The notes below the pieces were generated by a model. It saw only the letters and a list, made by a program, of their open reading frames with translations, did not search any database and had not been told where the DNA came from. A stretch of DNA of 56,916 bases, taken from Flavobacteriales bacterium (lineage in GTDB: Bacteria > Bacteroidota > Bacteroidia > Flavobacteriales_E > Vicingaceae). The stretch lies in NCBI GenBank assembly GCA_002401955.1, contig NVUQ01000016.1, positions 1 through 56,916 on the forward strand, read 5' to 3'. Position 1 is the first letter of the stretch; each line of letters opens with the position of its first letter. A program made the translations under genes and the position numbers. This document shows, piece after piece, positions 36,084-45,384 of the stretch.

Positions 36084-36440
36084 TTACATTTCAAAATAGT
36101 CTACAATAGCTTGTTTTAAAAGAGTTTGTTGATTCTCCCCTTGAATTTCATTGGGGAGTTTTTTTATGTTTTTAAAATGAGGCCAACCTTCATCATCTTT
36201 TCCTATAAACTGATAGTAACCATACTTACTTAAAACGGTACAAATTCCTATATGGATAATATCAACTTTCTCTTCTTTTTTATATTCTGCTTCTTCTTTC
36301 CCTAATTCTTGTAAACCAATAATAAACAAAATAGTTTGTTCATCAAGTTTTTCTCCAAAACGCCTAAAAACCATTTTTTCTACATTCAACCATCTTTTTG
36401 CTAAAGCTTCTTCCATTTTGTAAAAGTAAGGACTTCTCAT
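36084..36440 (-). CDS. Conserved-looking hypothetical protein
   Basis: A 118-aa soluble protein without signal peptide or membrane segment. It is rich in charged helices (KMEEALAKRWLNVEKMVFRRF, ELGKEEAEYKKEEKVDIIHIG) with a short W-P-H-F-K-N stretch. I know no function. It is convergent with the preceding lipoprotein gene (4 bp between stops), and a plus-strand terminator lies inside its 3' part. The steady codon use and adjacency to core genes suggest that it is real. Confidence 0.7.
   Translation of the reverse strand: MRSPYFYKMEEALAKRWLNVEKMVFRRFGEKLDEQTILFIIGLQELGKEEAEYKKEEKVDIIHIGICTVLSKYGYYQFIGKDDEGWPHFKNIKKLPNEIQGENQQTLLKQAIVDYFEM
36135..36165 (+). terminator. Rho-independent terminator embedded in the convergent gene
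   Basis: A 6-bp stem CTCCCC/GGGGAG with a 12-nt loop is followed by seven T. It lies 56 nt after the stop of the 35660-36079 lipoprotein gene, within the coding region of the oppositely oriented 118-aa gene. Confidence 0.7.
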
Positions 36441-36520
36441 TTAGGTATAAACAATTTGGTTTTAATAAATGCTTTCTTTTTTAGGCAAGTAAATCTCCTA
36501 TTAATGTAGTTTTGAATTAC

Positions 36521-37081
36521 ATGAATTATTTCGACATCATAATTATTATTCCTTTAATTTGGGGTGCTTATAAAGGGTTTAAAAAAGGGTTTATTATAGA
36601 AATTGCTTCTTTTATTGCGTTAGGTTTGGGTGTTTGGGGTGGAATAAAATTTTCTGCTATTTCTGCTAAATACCTAAGTGAAGCTTTTGATATCTCTGAA
36701 AAAATAATGCCTCTTATCTCTTTTGCTGTAACTTTTATTTTGATTGTTATTGTTGTTTTTATGTTGGCAAAAATGCTTCAGAAAATAATTAGTATGATAG
36801 CTTTGGGGTTTATAAACAAGGCTGCTGGCTCATTATTTGGGATGTTAAAGTTTGGACTGATAATGAGTGTAATCATTAATTTCACCAACATCATCAACAA
36901 TCAAATAAACTTCATAGATCCTGAAATGAAAAGCTCTTCTGTCTTATTTGAACCTATTGGGAAGGTGGCTCAAATTATTATTCCTGGATTAAAAGAGATC
37001 AGTGTAAACGGTATTCTAGAAAATGCTGTTATGGAAGAAGCGGCTTCAATCCTTGAGGCCGCTTCTGAAAATTTAAACTAA
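36521..37081 (+). CDS. CvpA family membrane protein
   Basis: A 186-aa protein from the ATG at 36521; the open frame could begin at a TTG 9 nt earlier, which is less likely. Four membrane segments are visible (about 5-22, 26-45, 62-90, 100-122), with the family's N-terminal F-D-I-I-I-I-I-P-L-I-W-G-A-Y-K-G-F-K-K-G-F. CvpA proteins are needed for colicin V production in E. coli and affect envelope stress; the exact function is unresolved. A TAGTTTTG box lies only about 7 nt upstream of the ATG. It converges on gldM, with 3 bp between stops. Confidence 0.9.
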   Translation: MNYFDIIIIIPLIWGAYKGFKKGFIIEIASFIALGLGVWGGIKFSAISAKYLSEAFDISEKIMPLISFAVTFILIVIVVFMLAKMLQKIISMIALGFINKAAGSLFGMLKFGLIMSVIINFTNIINNQINFIDPEMKSSSVLFEPIGKVAQIIIPGLKEISVNGILENAVMEEAASILEAASENLN

Positions 37082-37084
37082 TAC

Positions 37085-38704
37085 TTATTTTACTGTAATT
37101 TGTATTCCATTTAATTTTATTATTTGATTGTTTACATCTTTTACTGCTATGTTTGAAAAAAATATTTTATCCCCTTTCATTAACTTCCTGTCAAAAAACG
37201 TCCTAGTTTTTGGAGTTATAAATTTAGTTTTCATTCTATCGTCAAAAGCTCTTCCTTCTGGTCTATAAACTTCAACATTACAATTAACTACTGTCAAAGG
37301 AAGCCCTGTAAAAACAAAATCATCACCATAACTTGCTTTTATAATAGGAAACGAACGTATCTGATTTTTAGTTAAAATAAATTCGCCCGACCTATTCATA
37401 AAAGTAGCATTTGGTTTAGGCAATTTTTTAACTACAAAAGTCATTTTACCCATACTCCTTGTTTCCCCATTAGCCATTACAGCAGTAACCTTTACATCAA
37501 CATTTCTTGGTGTACCTGTACTCAGTTTTACATCATATTTTCCATTAGACGTTTTAGTTATTCTATTACCTGAACCAGTAATTGTCGCTCTTATATTTTC
37601 TGAAGGAATTCCTGGAACAGAAACTGAAACGGGATTGTTTGGTCCGATATAAAATACATTCATTTTATCTGGCGACACTACTAAGCTTGGTTTAGCAACA
37701 ATGTATTCAGATTTAAAAGGAAACAGTTCTTCTGCTCCGCCTTCCTTTTTTAATTTTAATACTCCTTCATAAGTGAATATTCCTTCATGTGATGTGGGAA
37801 CGACATACTCTCCTAATCCATTGTTTACAGGTATTGAGTCTACTACATCAATTAAACTATTCGTTACAGAATCGTATTTTCCTATTAATATTTCAGGATT
37901 TTGAGTGGTACTAAAAGCAGCCAAAAACACATCAGCTTTATAATCTTCTCCTAATAAAACATAGTTAGAATTGGGTATTACTTTGGTAACAATCGTATCA
38001 AAATTAAATTGTTTTTTTCCAGATTTTTGTAAGAGAGCACTCACAACATCATATTCTACTTTTTTTACATCGGTTTGTATTTTAGATAAAATAGTAATAG
38101 TTGCCGCTAAAGGAGTGTGGTAAAAATTACCCATTTCCCAATTTTCTAATCCTGCCTTTGTTGAAATATCATCTGTTTTTAAATCGATATTTAATTGTTG
38201 CTGCTGTTTTTTACTAAACAAAGCCAGCATCTCTGTTTTATATTCTGTTAGCTTGTTTTTTAACTCTCGTGCCAACCCTTTAGAGCCATCTTCTGATTGC
38301 CCAATCATTATATTTGTTGGGATATCATAATTGTCTTTATTGTTGGCATACTTTAACTGTAAAGTATCCGCCTCCTCTTTTTTTAGATCTTCTGTTGTCT
38401 GTAATAACTTAACTTGTATCTCTTTAATAGAAGTTATTATATTGGCTGAAAACTTCTTGGCTTCTTGTGCTTTTTTCCAATAAGGAGTTACCTTAACCGG
38501 GTCAAACTGTTTTGCCGCATTAAAATCAGCATATAATACTTCATTTTTTTCTTTATAATTAACTACTGTGCTTTCTAAACTGGTGTTAATTAAAACAAAT
38601 GCATCTAAAATATCTTTCGAAACATTTAATGCCAACAATGCTGTTAACACTAAATACATCATTCCAATCATTTTTTGTCTGGGTGATAGGTTGCCTCCGC
38701 TCAT
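37085..38704 (-). CDS. gldM: Gliding motility/T9SS motor-coupled protein GldM
   Basis: A 539-aa inner-membrane protein of the type IX secretion core. With GldL it forms the proton-driven motor, and it spans the periplasm to reach the outer-membrane GldK/GldN ring. The N-terminus is diagnostic: SGGNLSPRQKMIGMMYLVLT, then ALLALNVSKDILDAF, containing the single membrane helix (about 13-32). A long helical part (about 40-240) precedes the four stacked beta domains (about 250-539). The length matches the family. The usual neighbours gldK, gldL and gldN are absent here. It is 233 bp downstream of the PorE-like gene on the same strand. Confidence 0.95.
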   Translation of the reverse strand: MSGGNLSPRQKMIGMMYLVLTALLALNVSKDILDAFVLINTSLESTVVNYKEKNEVLYADFNAAKQFDPVKVTPYWKKAQEAKKFSANIITSIKEIQVKLLQTTEDLKKEEADTLQLKYANNKDNYDIPTNIMIGQSEDGSKGLARELKNKLTEYKTEMLALFSKKQQQQLNIDLKTDDISTKAGLENWEMGNFYHTPLAATITILSKIQTDVKKVEYDVVSALLQKSGKKQFNFDTIVTKVIPNSNYVLLGEDYKADVFLAAFSTTQNPEILIGKYDSVTNSLIDVVDSIPVNNGLGEYVVPTSHEGIFTYEGVLKLKKEGGAEELFPFKSEYIVAKPSLVVSPDKMNVFYIGPNNPVSVSVPGIPSENIRATITGSGNRITKTSNGKYDVKLSTGTPRNVDVKVTAVMANGETRSMGKMTFVVKKLPKPNATFMNRSGEFILTKNQIRSFPIIKASYGDDFVFTGLPLTVVNCNVEVYRPEGRAFDDRMKTKFITPKTRTFFDRKLMKGDKIFFSNIAVKDVNNQIIKLNGIQITVK

Positions 38705-38937
38705 AATTTCTAAATTTTAGTTAAACAATACTTTTAATTTTGGATAATAAATCTCCATTAACCAACTCTTTTATAGTAAAAGCTGATTTAAAAAAAGTAT
38801 CGCTGCGCAGGATACCGAACCTTATATTAAAATCGAATTATTAAAATTCGGATAGGTAATTTTTAAAGGTTCTATATGTGTAATACAGAAAAATAAAAAA
38901 GATACAGAAAAATATAATTTAGGAAAAAAGAAAGGGG

Positions 38938-41058
38938 TTATTTCCCTTTAAAAACATTATTAAAATCTTCACTAGTCGTTTTAAAGGCTGTTCTTCTATT
39001 TTTTTGATGACAATCACATTCTCCATGTTTTGTGTCGCCACAATCAGGATTTTGAGAACAATCTTCTAACGGATCAGTTTCTCCCATTCCTCGAGATTCT
39101 AATCTTGATGGATTAATTCCATGAGCTACAAGATATTTAACAACAGATGCTGCTCTTTTTTTCGAAAGCCTTAAATTATAATCAGCATTCCCTCGTGAAT
39201 CGGTATGTGATCTAATTTCGATTGCAATGTTATTATTAAGCTCTAAGAACTCTACCAATTTATCCAAAATTTCTTTTGATTTAGGACGTAAAGTCGCTGC
39301 ATCGAAATCGTATTCAATACCAGGTATTTCTAACTCTCCTAAAGGAATTGGGGATAAGAAAAAGTCTTGTAAAAAATGTTTCGATTCTGTTAATCCTACT
39401 GTAGAAAGACTAGCTGCATCACCAAAATACTTCGCTTTTTGTGTTTTCATGAACAAATCCCAACCAACCTCTAAATCTCTTTTGTAGTTTCCTTGTGCAT
39501 CTGTAGTAATATAAACAGGATCCATTTTCCCTTTAATATCTTTAAATGTAATTAGAGCGTTTGGTATTACTTCGTCTGTTTCTGCATTAAATACCGTTCC
39601 ACTAAGTGAATAATTCATATCTGGTTGCCCAAATTCAAAAACCTTGTAACAATAAACAGAGCCTTCATATTCATTTCCACAATCACACGGAGTTCTGTCA
39701 GAAGATAAAAACCCTAATGATTGATTTTTACCAATGATAAAATAGGCATCATTTTTACTAGAATTAAACGGTTTTCCTATATTTTTAGGGCTGCTCCAAG
39801 AATCCTCATCTTCATTGTGCGTTGTTTTATAAATATCTAACCCTCCAACACCTCCCGATGCATCAGAAGAAAAATACAATGTTTTTGTAAAATAGTTAAA
39901 AAATGGTGTTACCTCATCTCCTACAGTGTTGATGTAAGGCCCCATATTAATTGGTTCACTTAACCCTCCATAATCATCAAGATTACAATACCAAATATCC
40001 ATTCCGCCAATTCCACCAGGTCTATTAGATGAGAAATAAAGCACATCGCCTTCCAAAGATAATGCAGGGTGCATAGACTTGTAGCCTTCTACATTAACTT
40101 TATCATCTAACTTTAAAGATTGTAACCACTGATTGTTAAAGTTTTTGCTCACCCAAATAGCAACATCTTTATTATTTACTACTGATTTTCGAGTAAAATA
40201 AAATGTTGTTCTATCAATAGACAAAACTCCTGCACCTTCATTGTTTTCTGTATTGATAGGAGGGTTAAAGTTAGTGGGAGAGCCATATCCTTCTCCAATA
40301 AAACTTTGAGCAACATAAAAATCAGTTAAGAAATTACTTTCCTCTTGATATTTTTCGTCTTTTACAATACCATTAGGTCCTGCTACTGCATATATAATGG
40401 TCATCTCATCTCCAAAATAATTTACACCATAGCTTGATGTTCCAAAGTTTATGTTTGAATCGCTCTGTACTACGCTAACACCTTCTTTTGTTGAGCTTGG
40501 GTCTTGGGCATAATAACATCCTATAATACCTTTGTCAGCTCTTTTAGAAAGTTCCATGTTTGGAGTTTCTTTTTTAAATTCTTCAAATTGAAGAACTGCA
40601 TCATCATATTTTTCGTTGTTCATTAAAGCCTCTGCATACCACAATCTAGTACTTTGTAACTCTTCATCTATTTCATCAATAGGATATTTTACGGCTATAG
40701 CATACCATTTTTCAGCTTTTAAATAATCATGGTTTTTATGATAAGAATTTGCCAGTTTATGCAATACAACAGCATCATTAGTATAAGAATTCGTGTCTCC
40801 TTTTTCTAGCTTTAATGAATCTCGCTGGGCTTTATTTTTCTTAGGAGGGGCAATCCAGCTTCGTGCTTCATAAGGGTGTACAAGACCACTAGAGACTCCT
40901 TTTTTGTCAATTATTTTTTGATAAAAATATGCCGCAGAGGCATAGTTTTCATTTTTATAAGCATTATCTCCTTGCCCTTCAATTTCGTTTTTACTTTGTG
41001 CAAAAAGAATTTGTCCAACTAAAATAAGCAATATGATTAACCCTCCTTTCAACTTCAT
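38938..41058 (-). CDS. porE: PorE-type T9SS outer-membrane/peptidoglycan-linking protein
   Basis: A 706-aa exported protein. The start at 41058 is chosen because its ATG overlaps the TGA of the sprF-like gene (ATGA) and gives MKLKGGLIILLILVGQILFAQ. TPR-like helices cover about 25-190. Propeller (PD40/WD40) repeats follow at about 260-450 with the hallmark Y-F-S-S-N-R-P-G-G-I-G-G-M-D-I-W. A carboxypeptidase-regulatory beta domain comes next (about 485-560). The C-terminal OmpA domain has the peptidoglycan-binding signature (I-E-I-R-S-H-T-D-S-R-G-N-A-D-Y-N-L-R-L-S). This TPR-WD40-CRD-OmpA order is that of PorE, which ties the T9SS ring to the cell wall. A short Cys-rich insert (CSQNPDCGDTKHGECDCHQK) sits near the C-terminus. 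Confidence 0.9.
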   Translation of the reverse strand: MKLKGGLIILLILVGQILFAQSKNEIEGQGDNAYKNENYASAAYFYQKIIDKKGVSSGLVHPYEARSWIAPPKKNKAQRDSLKLEKGDTNSYTNDAVVLHKLANSYHKNHDYLKAEKWYAIAVKYPIDEIDEELQSTRLWYAEALMNNEKYDDAVLQFEEFKKETPNMELSKRADKGIIGCYYAQDPSSTKEGVSVVQSDSNINFGTSSYGVNYFGDEMTIIYAVAGPNGIVKDEKYQEESNFLTDFYVAQSFIGEGYGSPTNFNPPINTENNEGAGVLSIDRTTFYFTRKSVVNNKDVAIWVSKNFNNQWLQSLKLDDKVNVEGYKSMHPALSLEGDVLYFSSNRPGGIGGMDIWYCNLDDYGGLSEPINMGPYINTVGDEVTPFFNYFTKTLYFSSDASGGVGGLDIYKTTHNEDEDSWSSPKNIGKPFNSSKNDAYFIIGKNQSLGFLSSDRTPCDCGNEYEGSVYCYKVFEFGQPDMNYSLSGTVFNAETDEVIPNALITFKDIKGKMDPVYITTDAQGNYKRDLEVGWDLFMKTQKAKYFGDAASLSTVGLTESKHFLQDFFLSPIPLGELEIPGIEYDFDAATLRPKSKEILDKLVEFLELNNNIAIEIRSHTDSRGNADYNLRLSKKRAASVVKYLVAHGINPSRLESRGMGETDPLEDCSQNPDCGDTKHGECDCHQKNRRTAFKTTSEDFNNVFKGK

Positions 41059-42050
41059 ATTCTTGGGCAATTTTGAATAGGGTTAGGTTTAAATATTTTA
41101 GGGATGTAAGTTAATGAAATTTCAAAACCACCTTTACCATCAGAAAAATCATTTAATTCTGAAGTGTTAAAATCATAACCCAATTTTGCTTCATAACTTC
41201 CTATTTTCAGTCCGCCTTCTAAAATAAATGCATCTGCTGATCTATAAGTTGGTCCAAACAAGATAATCGCTCCAGAGGAACCCATATGGTAATGAAGCAT
41301 TAGTCCATAATTGGTTTCTTGTGCGTTTTCTTGACTCATATATAATAACTTAGGCATTAACTGTATTTTTTCTGATAAGTTAACTTTTGCTCCACCATGA
41401 ACAATGTATCGCATTGGTAATTTACTTTCTTCTCCGTAAAATGTTTCGTTAGGTTGTGTAATGTGAAATGCTGAAAATCCAACAAAAGGGTTAATTCTCA
41501 TTTGATCTTTTCCATAATAATATACCAATCCTAAATTAACATCTGGCAACCAAAAGCTAGAGTTTCCAAACGTTTCGCCATTAGGTAATGATTGATCAAA
41601 AGTACCACCTCCTGCTGTTGTATATTGATCTTCAAAATACAATTGATTAAAATCGACACTTTTTTGAATAGCTCCAGCTTGTACTCCAATTGAGACTTTA
41701 TGTGTTTTGGCTTTATCTATTGTAAAACTATAACCTCCATTAAGCAAAACTCCTAGTGCATTATAATCTCCTGCACCAGCCCTTCTATTAATAATCTGAG
41801 CTCCAAAAGCCATTTTATTAAAAGGGATATCAAAAGAGATTGCTGCAGTTTTATATGATTTTGAAGATAAGCTTCCCCATTGTGTTCTATAGTGCCCATG
41901 AACCCTATATTTTCCATCAAACTGACCAACCAAGGCTGGGTTTAAATACAAAGGTGCAGCATCATGTTGGGATAAGTGAAAATCTTGAGCATTTACACCG
42001 ATACTAATAGACATCAGGGCTATTAAAGCTAAAATATAATATTTCTTCAT
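41055..42050 (-). CDS. sprF: PorP/SprF family T9SS outer-membrane protein
   Basis: A 331-aa beta-barrel protein. I start at the ATG at 42050 (MKKYYILALIALMSISIGVNAQ); an in-frame GTG at 42062 overlaps the upstream stop and is an alternative. The family N-terminus is present (QDFHLSQHDAAPLYLNPALVG, then R-x-H-x-x-Y-R-T-Q-W). Alternating strands run to the aromatic-rich C-terminus. SprF-like proteins are known to be needed for delivery and attachment of large cargo with type B sorting domains, and are often encoded immediately downstream of that cargo. The arrangement here is the same. It is translationally coupled to the PorE-like gene. Confidence 0.93.
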   Translation of the reverse strand: MKKYYILALIALMSISIGVNAQDFHLSQHDAAPLYLNPALVGQFDGKYRVHGHYRTQWGSLSSKSYKTAAISFDIPFNKMAFGAQIINRRAGAGDYNALGVLLNGGYSFTIDKAKTHKVSIGVQAGAIQKSVDFNQLYFEDQYTTAGGGTFDQSLPNGETFGNSSFWLPDVNLGLVYYYGKDQMRINPFVGFSAFHITQPNETFYGEESKLPMRYIVHGGAKVNLSEKIQLMPKLLYMSQENAQETNYGLMLHYHMGSSGAIILFGPTYRSADAFILEGGLKIGSYEAKLGYDFNTSELNDFSDGKGGFEISLTYIPKIFKPNPIQNCPRI

Positions 42051-42061
42051 CAATCCTTTCA

Positions 42062-45000
42062 CTACCTCAATAATGTTACATCTCCTTTAAGGGTATGTTG
42101 TTCATCGTCTAACGTTATCGCTCTAACAGTAAAAATATAAACTCCTATAGGCTGTTCTGCACCATCACGAGTTCCATCCCAACCAATACTTTGATCGTCA
42201 GATTCAAAAATTAATTCTCCCCAATTATTGTAAACTCTAAATTCCAAATCTTTATATGGTCCTCCCAACACATTAAATACATTGTTACTTCCTTGTCCGT
42301 TTGGAGAAAAAGCATTAGGTACTGCTGGCGGCATAAATACAATTACCTCATTACATATTGAATCCATACAATTCATAATGTCAGTTATTACTAAACAAAC
42401 GGTATAGTTTCCTGCGGATGTATAACTATAAGTTGGATGTTGATCTGTTGATGTTCCCAAAGTATCACCAAAATCCCATAGCCAATTTACCACGTTTGTA
42501 AATGAAATATCTGCAAAAACAAAGTTTTCATTAACCTTAACGGAACTAGGAGCACTATTAAACCCAGCAGTTGGTGGAGCTTGAATGGTTACTGGATGTT
42601 CAACCGTATCAATACATCCTTGTGCTGATTGTACAATTAATTCTGCAGTATATGTTCCGCTATTTACATAAGTATAAACAGGGTTTTGAACAGTGTCTGT
42701 TCCTGTATCTCCAAAGTTCCAATTCCATAAAGAGATTGTTGATCCACTTACTGTTGATGAATCCATAAACAAACTATTAACTCCCTGACAAATTCCATCT
42801 ACTCCAAAGTCTGCCAAAGGAATAGCAAATACTAAAACAGGTTGAATTAACGTATCTGTACAACCGTTTGAAGAAGTAACAATTAAACTTACATTGTATA
42901 TACCAGAAGTATCATAAATTGTTGAAGTGTTTGGAACATTATCAATATTGCTATTGTCAAAATCCCAATCCCAAGAAACAATAGGGTCGGTAAAAGTTGA
43001 TAAATCATTAAAGAAAACAGTGTCTTTTGGACAAACTGAAACAAATGAATAATTAGCAACTGGTAATGGAATTAAAGCAAGATCTAAGGTGTCTGAATAA
43101 CTTTGACAACCTCCATTATTCGTAGAAGTAAAAATCAATGTTACAGTTCCAGTAAAATTATCTAATGAATCTGCAAAGTAAGTTGTTGTGTTCAAAGAGT
43201 CATTCGGAGAGAAGTAACCAGAGCCAAGTGTTTGCCAAAAACCTGTTCCTGTTGTTGAATTTGCATTAATTGGAACAAAAACACTTCCCGAACAAGCCGT
43301 ATCATTAGATAAAATAGTTGTTACTGGTGTAGATGTAAATGTTATTATTAAAGTATCTGAATCTGGCAAACAACTTCCGTTTCCTACAGAATTTAAATAA
43401 ATCTCCACTACTCCAGCAGCGGTATCTGCTGGACTTGGAACATAAAAAGCATTCATATCAAAAGGGTTTGGAACAAAGCTTCCTGAACCACCAGTTACCC
43501 ACTGCCCTCCAGATGCTGTAATTATAATTCCTCCTAAAGGAATTGAAGCACTATCCTTACAAACAGAAATATCATTTCCTGCAATAGCAGTAATCCCTAC
43601 AGAATAAGTAATTATCATTGTATCTGATGCGGCAGGACAAAGTCCGTTTCCTGTAGTAGATAAAATTAAGGTAGCAAAGCCCGCTGCAGTATCTGCTGTT
43701 GTTGGAGTATAGGTTGCATTTAGATCATTTGTTCCGGGTGTAAAAACTCCTGTACCAACCCATAATCCTCCTGTAGCTCCTGTAACGCTACCGTTAAGGT
43801 TAATAACCGGATTACTTTTACATGCAAAAGTGTCCAAAGCCAATGCTACAGGGTGGGGTTGAACAAACATTGTTTTAGAAATAGAATCTATACATCCAGC
43901 TGTTGTTCCAACAATTAATTGCACAGCATATGTTCCTGGCGTTGTGTATGTATGTGTTGGTGTAGGAATAACTGCCGAACCATTATCTCCAAAATCCCAT
44001 TCCCAACTATTTATTGTTGCATTTGTTGTTGGAACAGATGTATCAAAAAAGTTAACAGGATCATCAACACATGCAGAATCAGTTAGCGTAAAATCAGGAA
44101 CAAGCCCAGACACTGTTAATGTGTCATAAATAGTATCTGCACAAGGTGTTCCTGCTTGAGCCACTAACATAACTGTATATGTTCCTATCGATGGGTAAGT
44201 GTAGCTAGGGTGGGTTAAGGTAGAATTATCTGTTGTTGAAGCAGGGTCTCCAAAATCCCAATAAAAAGAATTTCCTGTTAATGGAGTACTCGCATTTGTA
44301 AAATTAATTGCCAATCCAGAACATCCTGTTACTGGAGCAATACCTGGAAAAGGAATTGGAGGGCAATTCAATACATTAAATTGAAAATCTCTGTAAACTG
44401 TATTAATTAAAACTCCATTTCTAAACTCATCTACTTTTACCCCTACAACATATTGACCAAGGGCAGGAGGAATTCCTGTTACCTCTCCTGTAGTTGGATT
44501 TACACTTAAGCTAGATCCTCCTAAGGGGTCGTTTGCAGTATATCCAAAATAATAAATAAGTGGTGTAAAGGTGGCTACATTCCCTGGAAACGTAGGTACA
44601 TTTTTTTCAAAAGGATTGTAAAAAGAATATGCTAAAGAATCCCCATCTTTATCTGTAGCTCCATGATCAAAGTTTAAAGGGTTGCCTTGACAAATAAACA
44701 CTGGAGGAAAATTTTTCCATACAGGGCTTGAGTTAGTTAATAAAGTGCTATTATCGGGTATAAATGTATAATATCCAGACCCATTTCCTCCTGGATTAGT
44801 AGGAACAATTGGAGCATTATCAATTGTAGCATTTCTACAACATGTACTATAATAAAGATGATAACCCCCTGGGTTTGGTGGTAAATTATTTACAATAGTT
44901 GAATAAATAGCTTCCTCAACACAAACATCAGGATCAAAAGCACAAGTATCAATTGGTGGGTCTAACTCTACGAGTTGCGTAAAAGGTATGGTAATTTCTT

Positions 45001-45226
45001 TATCTGGAACAAAAACAGAACCATCAGGTTGTCTAACTTCAATAACAAGGTTAGTTGGGAAGGGAGCGTTAAGTGGCTTACAATCTCTATACATTTTAAA
45101 GGTAATCTTATAAGTCGACCCCCCTAAATGCTCATAGGTAATTGAACCCCCAACAACATGTGTTGCGCTAGCCCAAAACGGAGCTGCAAATAAAAATAAT
45201 GTTAAAATTAAGTTTCTTAGTTTCAT
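42062..45226 (-). CDS. Large PKD-repeat adhesin with gliding-motility (type B) C-terminal domain
   Basis: A 1054-aa exported protein. The signal peptide (MKLRNLILTLFLFAAPFWASA) is followed by the A-T-H-V-V-G-G-S-I-T-Y module (about 22-290), shared with the protein at 23358-26399. Then come PKD domains with the usual W-D-F-G-D motif (near residues 325, 408, 830 and 915), and W-D-W-D-F variants. Several 85-residue beta units with D-T-A-A-G occur in the middle (about 460-690). The last 85 residues (PNAFSPNGQGSNNVFNVLGG...YNNWGELIFES...GVYIF) are the gliding motility-associated C-terminal domain, a T9SS type B signal. The sprF-like gene follows directly, so this is very likely its cargo. Confidence 0.92.
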   Translation of the reverse strand: MKLRNLILTLFLFAAPFWASATHVVGGSITYEHLGGSTYKITFKMYRDCKPLNAPFPTNLVIEVRQPDGSVFVPDKEITIPFTQLVELDPPIDTCAFDPDVCVEEAIYSTIVNNLPPNPGGYHLYYSTCCRNATIDNAPIVPTNPGGNGSGYYTFIPDNSTLLTNSSPVWKNFPPVFICQGNPLNFDHGATDKDGDSLAYSFYNPFEKNVPTFPGNVATFTPLIYYFGYTANDPLGGSSLSVNPTTGEVTGIPPALGQYVVGVKVDEFRNGVLINTVYRDFQFNVLNCPPIPFPGIAPVTGCSGLAINFTNASTPLTGNSFYWDFGDPASTTDNSTLTHPSYTYPSIGTYTVMLVAQAGTPCADTIYDTLTVSGLVPDFTLTDSACVDDPVNFFDTSVPTTNATINSWEWDFGDNGSAVIPTPTHTYTTPGTYAVQLIVGTTAGCIDSISKTMFVQPHPVALALDTFACKSNPVINLNGSVTGATGGLWVGTGVFTPGTNDLNATYTPTTADTAAGFATLILSTTGNGLCPAASDTMIITYSVGITAIAGNDISVCKDSASIPLGGIIITASGGQWVTGGSGSFVPNPFDMNAFYVPSPADTAAGVVEIYLNSVGNGSCLPDSDTLIITFTSTPVTTILSNDTACSGSVFVPINANSTTGTGFWQTLGSGYFSPNDSLNTTTYFADSLDNFTGTVTLIFTSTNNGGCQSYSDTLDLALIPLPVANYSFVSVCPKDTVFFNDLSTFTDPIVSWDWDFDNSNIDNVPNTSTIYDTSGIYNVSLIVTSSNGCTDTLIQPVLVFAIPLADFGVDGICQGVNSLFMDSSTVSGSTISLWNWNFGDTGTDTVQNPVYTYVNSGTYTAELIVQSAQGCIDTVEHPVTIQAPPTAGFNSAPSSVKVNENFVFADISFTNVVNWLWDFGDTLGTSTDQHPTYSYTSAGNYTVCLVITDIMNCMDSICNEVIVFMPPAVPNAFSPNGQGSNNVFNVLGGPYKDLEFRVYNNWGELIFESDDQSIGWDGTRDGAEQPIGVYIFTVRAITLDDEQHTLKGDVTLLR

Positions 45227-45326
45227 TAGTTAGTGCAAATTCGATAGCAAAACTATAAAAAATAGAACACTTATGCTAATTATCGACAAATTCAACACAT
45301 TCGTCTACCCATGTTTAATATTCAAC

Positions 45327-45356
45327 TTGCTTCTAGTGATATTTTAATTACCTTTG
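45327..45356 (+). promoter_or_regulatory. Bacteroidota promoter of the SBBP-repeat gene
   Basis: TTG at 45327-45329, exactly 19 nt, then TACCTTTG at 45349-45356. This matches the Bacteroidota -33/-7 promoter form with ideal spacing. Transcription would begin about 7 nt later, leaving a leader of about 20 nt before the ATG at 45385. Confidence 0.8.
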
Positions 45357-45384
45357 TGCCTATTAAACTTTAACATCTGTACTT

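Noticed and set aside
38760-38900. Possible small RNA or tRNA-like segment upstream of gldM (gcgctgcgcag region)
   Set aside because: No cloverleaf or conserved tRNA boxes could be drawn; only a short CGAATT/AATTCG hairpin is visible.
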